Assembly: GCA_017631885.1 (NCBI GenBank)
Contig: JAGBSH010000005.1
Coordinates: forward strand, 121,670-185,669
From: Fibrobacteraceae bacterium
Lineage (GTDB): Bacteria; Fibrobacterota; Fibrobacteria; Fibrobacterales; Fibrobacteraceae
Direction of reading: 5' to 3'
DNA length: 64,000 nt
Shown piece after piece: positions 62,570 through 64,000 of this stretch. Position numbers and translations under genes: made by a program. The notes below the pieces were generated by a model. It worked only from the letters and a program-made list of their open reading frames with translations. It ran no database searches and had not been told where the DNA came from. Numbering within the stretch: position 1 is the stretch's first letter; the number at the start of each line of letters is the position of its first letter.

Positions 62570-63171
62570 TATTTCCCCTGAGCAGCGTTAGATACAATTT
62601 CTGCAATTTGCGGACGAACTAAAGCCGACATAGCTTGAGCAATAGCCGGTGCTGTAAATTCATGGCTAATGTTACCGCCATCTAATTTTACGCGGAAACC
62701 ATATTTAATAGCTTTATCACTATCTACAGAAACACCTTGACCTAAAGCTTTTTGGAATTCACCAAGAACAAAAGATTGTAATTTAACTTTGTCATTTTCA
62801 GAGAATACGACAGAAATATCTGATGAATAATCTTTAACCAAAGACAAAAGCATTGACTTAAGCGTGTCTTCAGACAAAGCCTTTTCTACTTGCAAAGCCA
62901 AAATGTCTGAAATCATTTTATCAAAACTTTTACCAACAGAAATCAAAACGTCTCTAGCAGCTTGTTCCAAAGAGCGAGTGCTACGTTCAGCATAAACAGC
63001 TGCATCTTTATCGGCTTTTTCTAAAGCCAAAGCTGCTTCTGCATTAGCATTTTTAATGATTTCTTCTGCCTTAGCTTTTGCAGCGGCAACAATTGCTGCA
63101 GATTCTGCCTCTGCTTTTTCTACAGCTTCTTTTTGAATACGATCAATCAAATATTGTAAGTCTTCTGCCAT
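62569..63171 (-). CDS. ntpE: V-type ATPase subunit E (peripheral stalk)
   Basis: The 200-residue protein has a long N-terminal helix rich in Ala, Glu and Lys (EAVEKAEAESAAIVAAAKAK) that forms the stator stalk and a C-terminal globular domain (about 100-200) that binds subunit B. GGAGA before the ATG at 63171 sets the start; the open frame to 63195 lacks a site. First gene of the operon; transcription should start in the AT-rich gap 63172-63336. No partner stalk subunit (G/H type) gene is seen here. Confidence 0.88.
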   Translation of the reverse strand: MAEDLQYLIDRIQKEAVEKAEAESAAIVAAAKAKAEEIIKNANAEAALALEKADKDAAVYAERSTRSLEQAARDVLISVGKSFDKMISDILALQVEKALSEDTLKSMLLSLVKDYSSDISVVFSENDKVKLQSFVLGEFQKALGQGVSVDSDKAIKYGFRVKLDGGNISHEFTAPAIAQAMSALVRPQIAEIVSNAAQGK

Positions 63172-63336
63172 TAGAAATCTCCAGATTCTTGACAAATAAA
63201 AAAATGTCCTGCTTGAATATATCGTTTTTTTTCAAGAAAAATCACAAAAAAAATGTAAAATCGTAAAAAAATCTTTTTTCACTCTCATAAGAAAGATAAA
63301 AGGTAAAAAAACAAGGATTAACAACACAGAACTAAA

Positions 63337-63888
63337 CTAAATGCCATTTTTAAACAAAAAACAGCCCTTTTCATGCGAATAAATAATTCCTATTGCTTGT
63401 AAAAATGAATATACAATTGTTTTTCCCATAAACTTCATCCCCCTTTTTTGCAAATCCTTTGAAATTTTTTCAGAAAGAGACGAATACGCTAAATTACTTT
63501 CATATATCACTTCCCCATTCCAAAAATTTCTTAAATACTTTTCAAAGCTTCCAAATTCTTCAATTAACAACAAAAAAACTTTAGCATTTACATGAGCAGC
63601 CTCAATTTTTCCACGATGCTTAATAATTCCATCTGTTTTTTGAAGTTTCGCTATTTTCTCACTTGAGTACTTAGAAATTTTCACAAAATCAAAATTATCA
63701 AACGCTTTTCTAAAAGCCTCTCGTTTATTCAAAACGCATTCCCAAGAAAGCCCTGCCTGAAAAGCCTCCAAAAGAAGCATTTCAAACAAATACGAATCCG
63801 ACAAATTCAAAACACCCCACTCTTTATCGTGATAACAAACATACTTTTCATTTTTTTCATTACACCACACACAACGCTTTTTTGCCAT
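63337..63888 (-). CDS. tag: DNA-3-methyladenine glycosylase I
   Basis: Tag removes 3-methyladenine from alkylated DNA. The 183-residue protein has the family start KRCVWCNEK ... YVCYHDKEWGV, EAFQAGLSWECVLNKREAFR, and near the C-terminus SHEKGCF. The zinc ligands Cys and His at the N-terminus and His/Cys at the C-terminus are present. GGGAG five bases before the ATG at 63888 sets the start; the in-frame TTG at 63900 is rejected. Stands alone, upstream of the V-ATPase operon on the same strand. Confidence 0.92.
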   Translation of the reverse strand: MAKKRCVWCNEKNEKYVCYHDKEWGVLNLSDSYLFEMLLLEAFQAGLSWECVLNKREAFRKAFDNFDFVKISKYSSEKIAKLQKTDGIIKHRGKIEAAHVNAKVFLLLIEEFGSFEKYLRNFWNGEVIYESNLAYSSLSEKISKDLQKRGMKFMGKTIVYSFLQAIGIIYSHEKGCFLFKNGI

Positions 63889-64000
63889 ACCAACTCCCAA
63901 AAAGGTTATACCCTAAATTTTATATAATATTTTCTAATCTTTTTCAAAAATTCTCCAATTTATTTTACTCATTTTGTAGCACATCCTACGTAAAGTTGCA

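Noticed and set aside
63889..64000. Possible promoter or gene at the right edge
   Set aside because: Only about 100 bases of AT-rich sequence with no ORF, hairpin or clear promoter.

Overview
The window is AT-rich bacterial chromosome from a Gram-negative organism: it has an Omp85-type outer-membrane barrel, lipoproteins with lipoboxes, and secreted enzymes ending in short beta-rich tails like type IX secretion sorting domains. The combination of secreted pectin enzymes, a V-type ATPase operon with a DUF2764 gene, a PotABCD importer and a carboxynorspermidine-type dehydrogenase suggests an anaerobic, gut-type, plant-polymer degrader. Fibrobacterota or a Bacteroidota relative fits best, but this is inferred from gene content only. 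No prophage, insertion sequence, integrase or CRISPR array was seen.

Layout. 1-950: a gene running off the left edge, a near-perfect hairpin in its leader, and two almost identical 130-bp palindromic intergenic repeats. 951-8309: Omp85-like barrel with a small membrane partner, a THUMP RNA methyltransferase, then potABCD with overlapping genes. 8332-12378: aconitase and a sodium-dependent NSS transporter with its 37-residue MetS-type subunit. 12421-16633: a RepA-like ATPase with a primase-like domain, a TrmA-like protein that has lost its catalytic cysteine, and a LysM protein. 16770-24829: histidine kinase, response regulator, beta-propeller protein, solute-binding lipoprotein, phosphatidylserine synthase. 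24896-26821 (minus): ruvC with two peptidoglycan-peptide hydrolases. 26992-35741: a degenerate CHC2/TOPRIM/DnaB-like protein, glycosyltransferase, Dabb protein, UbiD decarboxylase, secreted metalloprotease, and two unrecognised genes. 35922-42059: pectin locus (pectinesterase and PL10 pectate lyase on minus; thioredoxin-like protein and a PL14-like lyase on plus).

42144-45580 is RNA-rich: leuA with a leucine attenuator (promoter, 15-residue leader peptide, terminator), two tRNA-Pro genes and RNase P RNA. 45792-55371 holds a polyamine-type dehydrogenase facing a seven-gene minus-strand run (tgt, stand-alone AICAR transformylase domain, unknown gene, trmFO, two glycosyltransferases, DUF4261-like). 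55466-63171 is the V-type ATPase operon, E-DUF2764-A-B-D-I-K-K, followed by tag at the right end.

The most notable observations are the leuA attenuator, whose leader peptide appears to start at or next to the transcription start; two c-ring subunit paralogues that differ at the predicted ion-binding residues; two replication-type proteins with damaged catalytic motifs in separate operons; a TrmA-like pseudoenzyme; and an AICAR transformylase encoded without its cyclohydrolase half.
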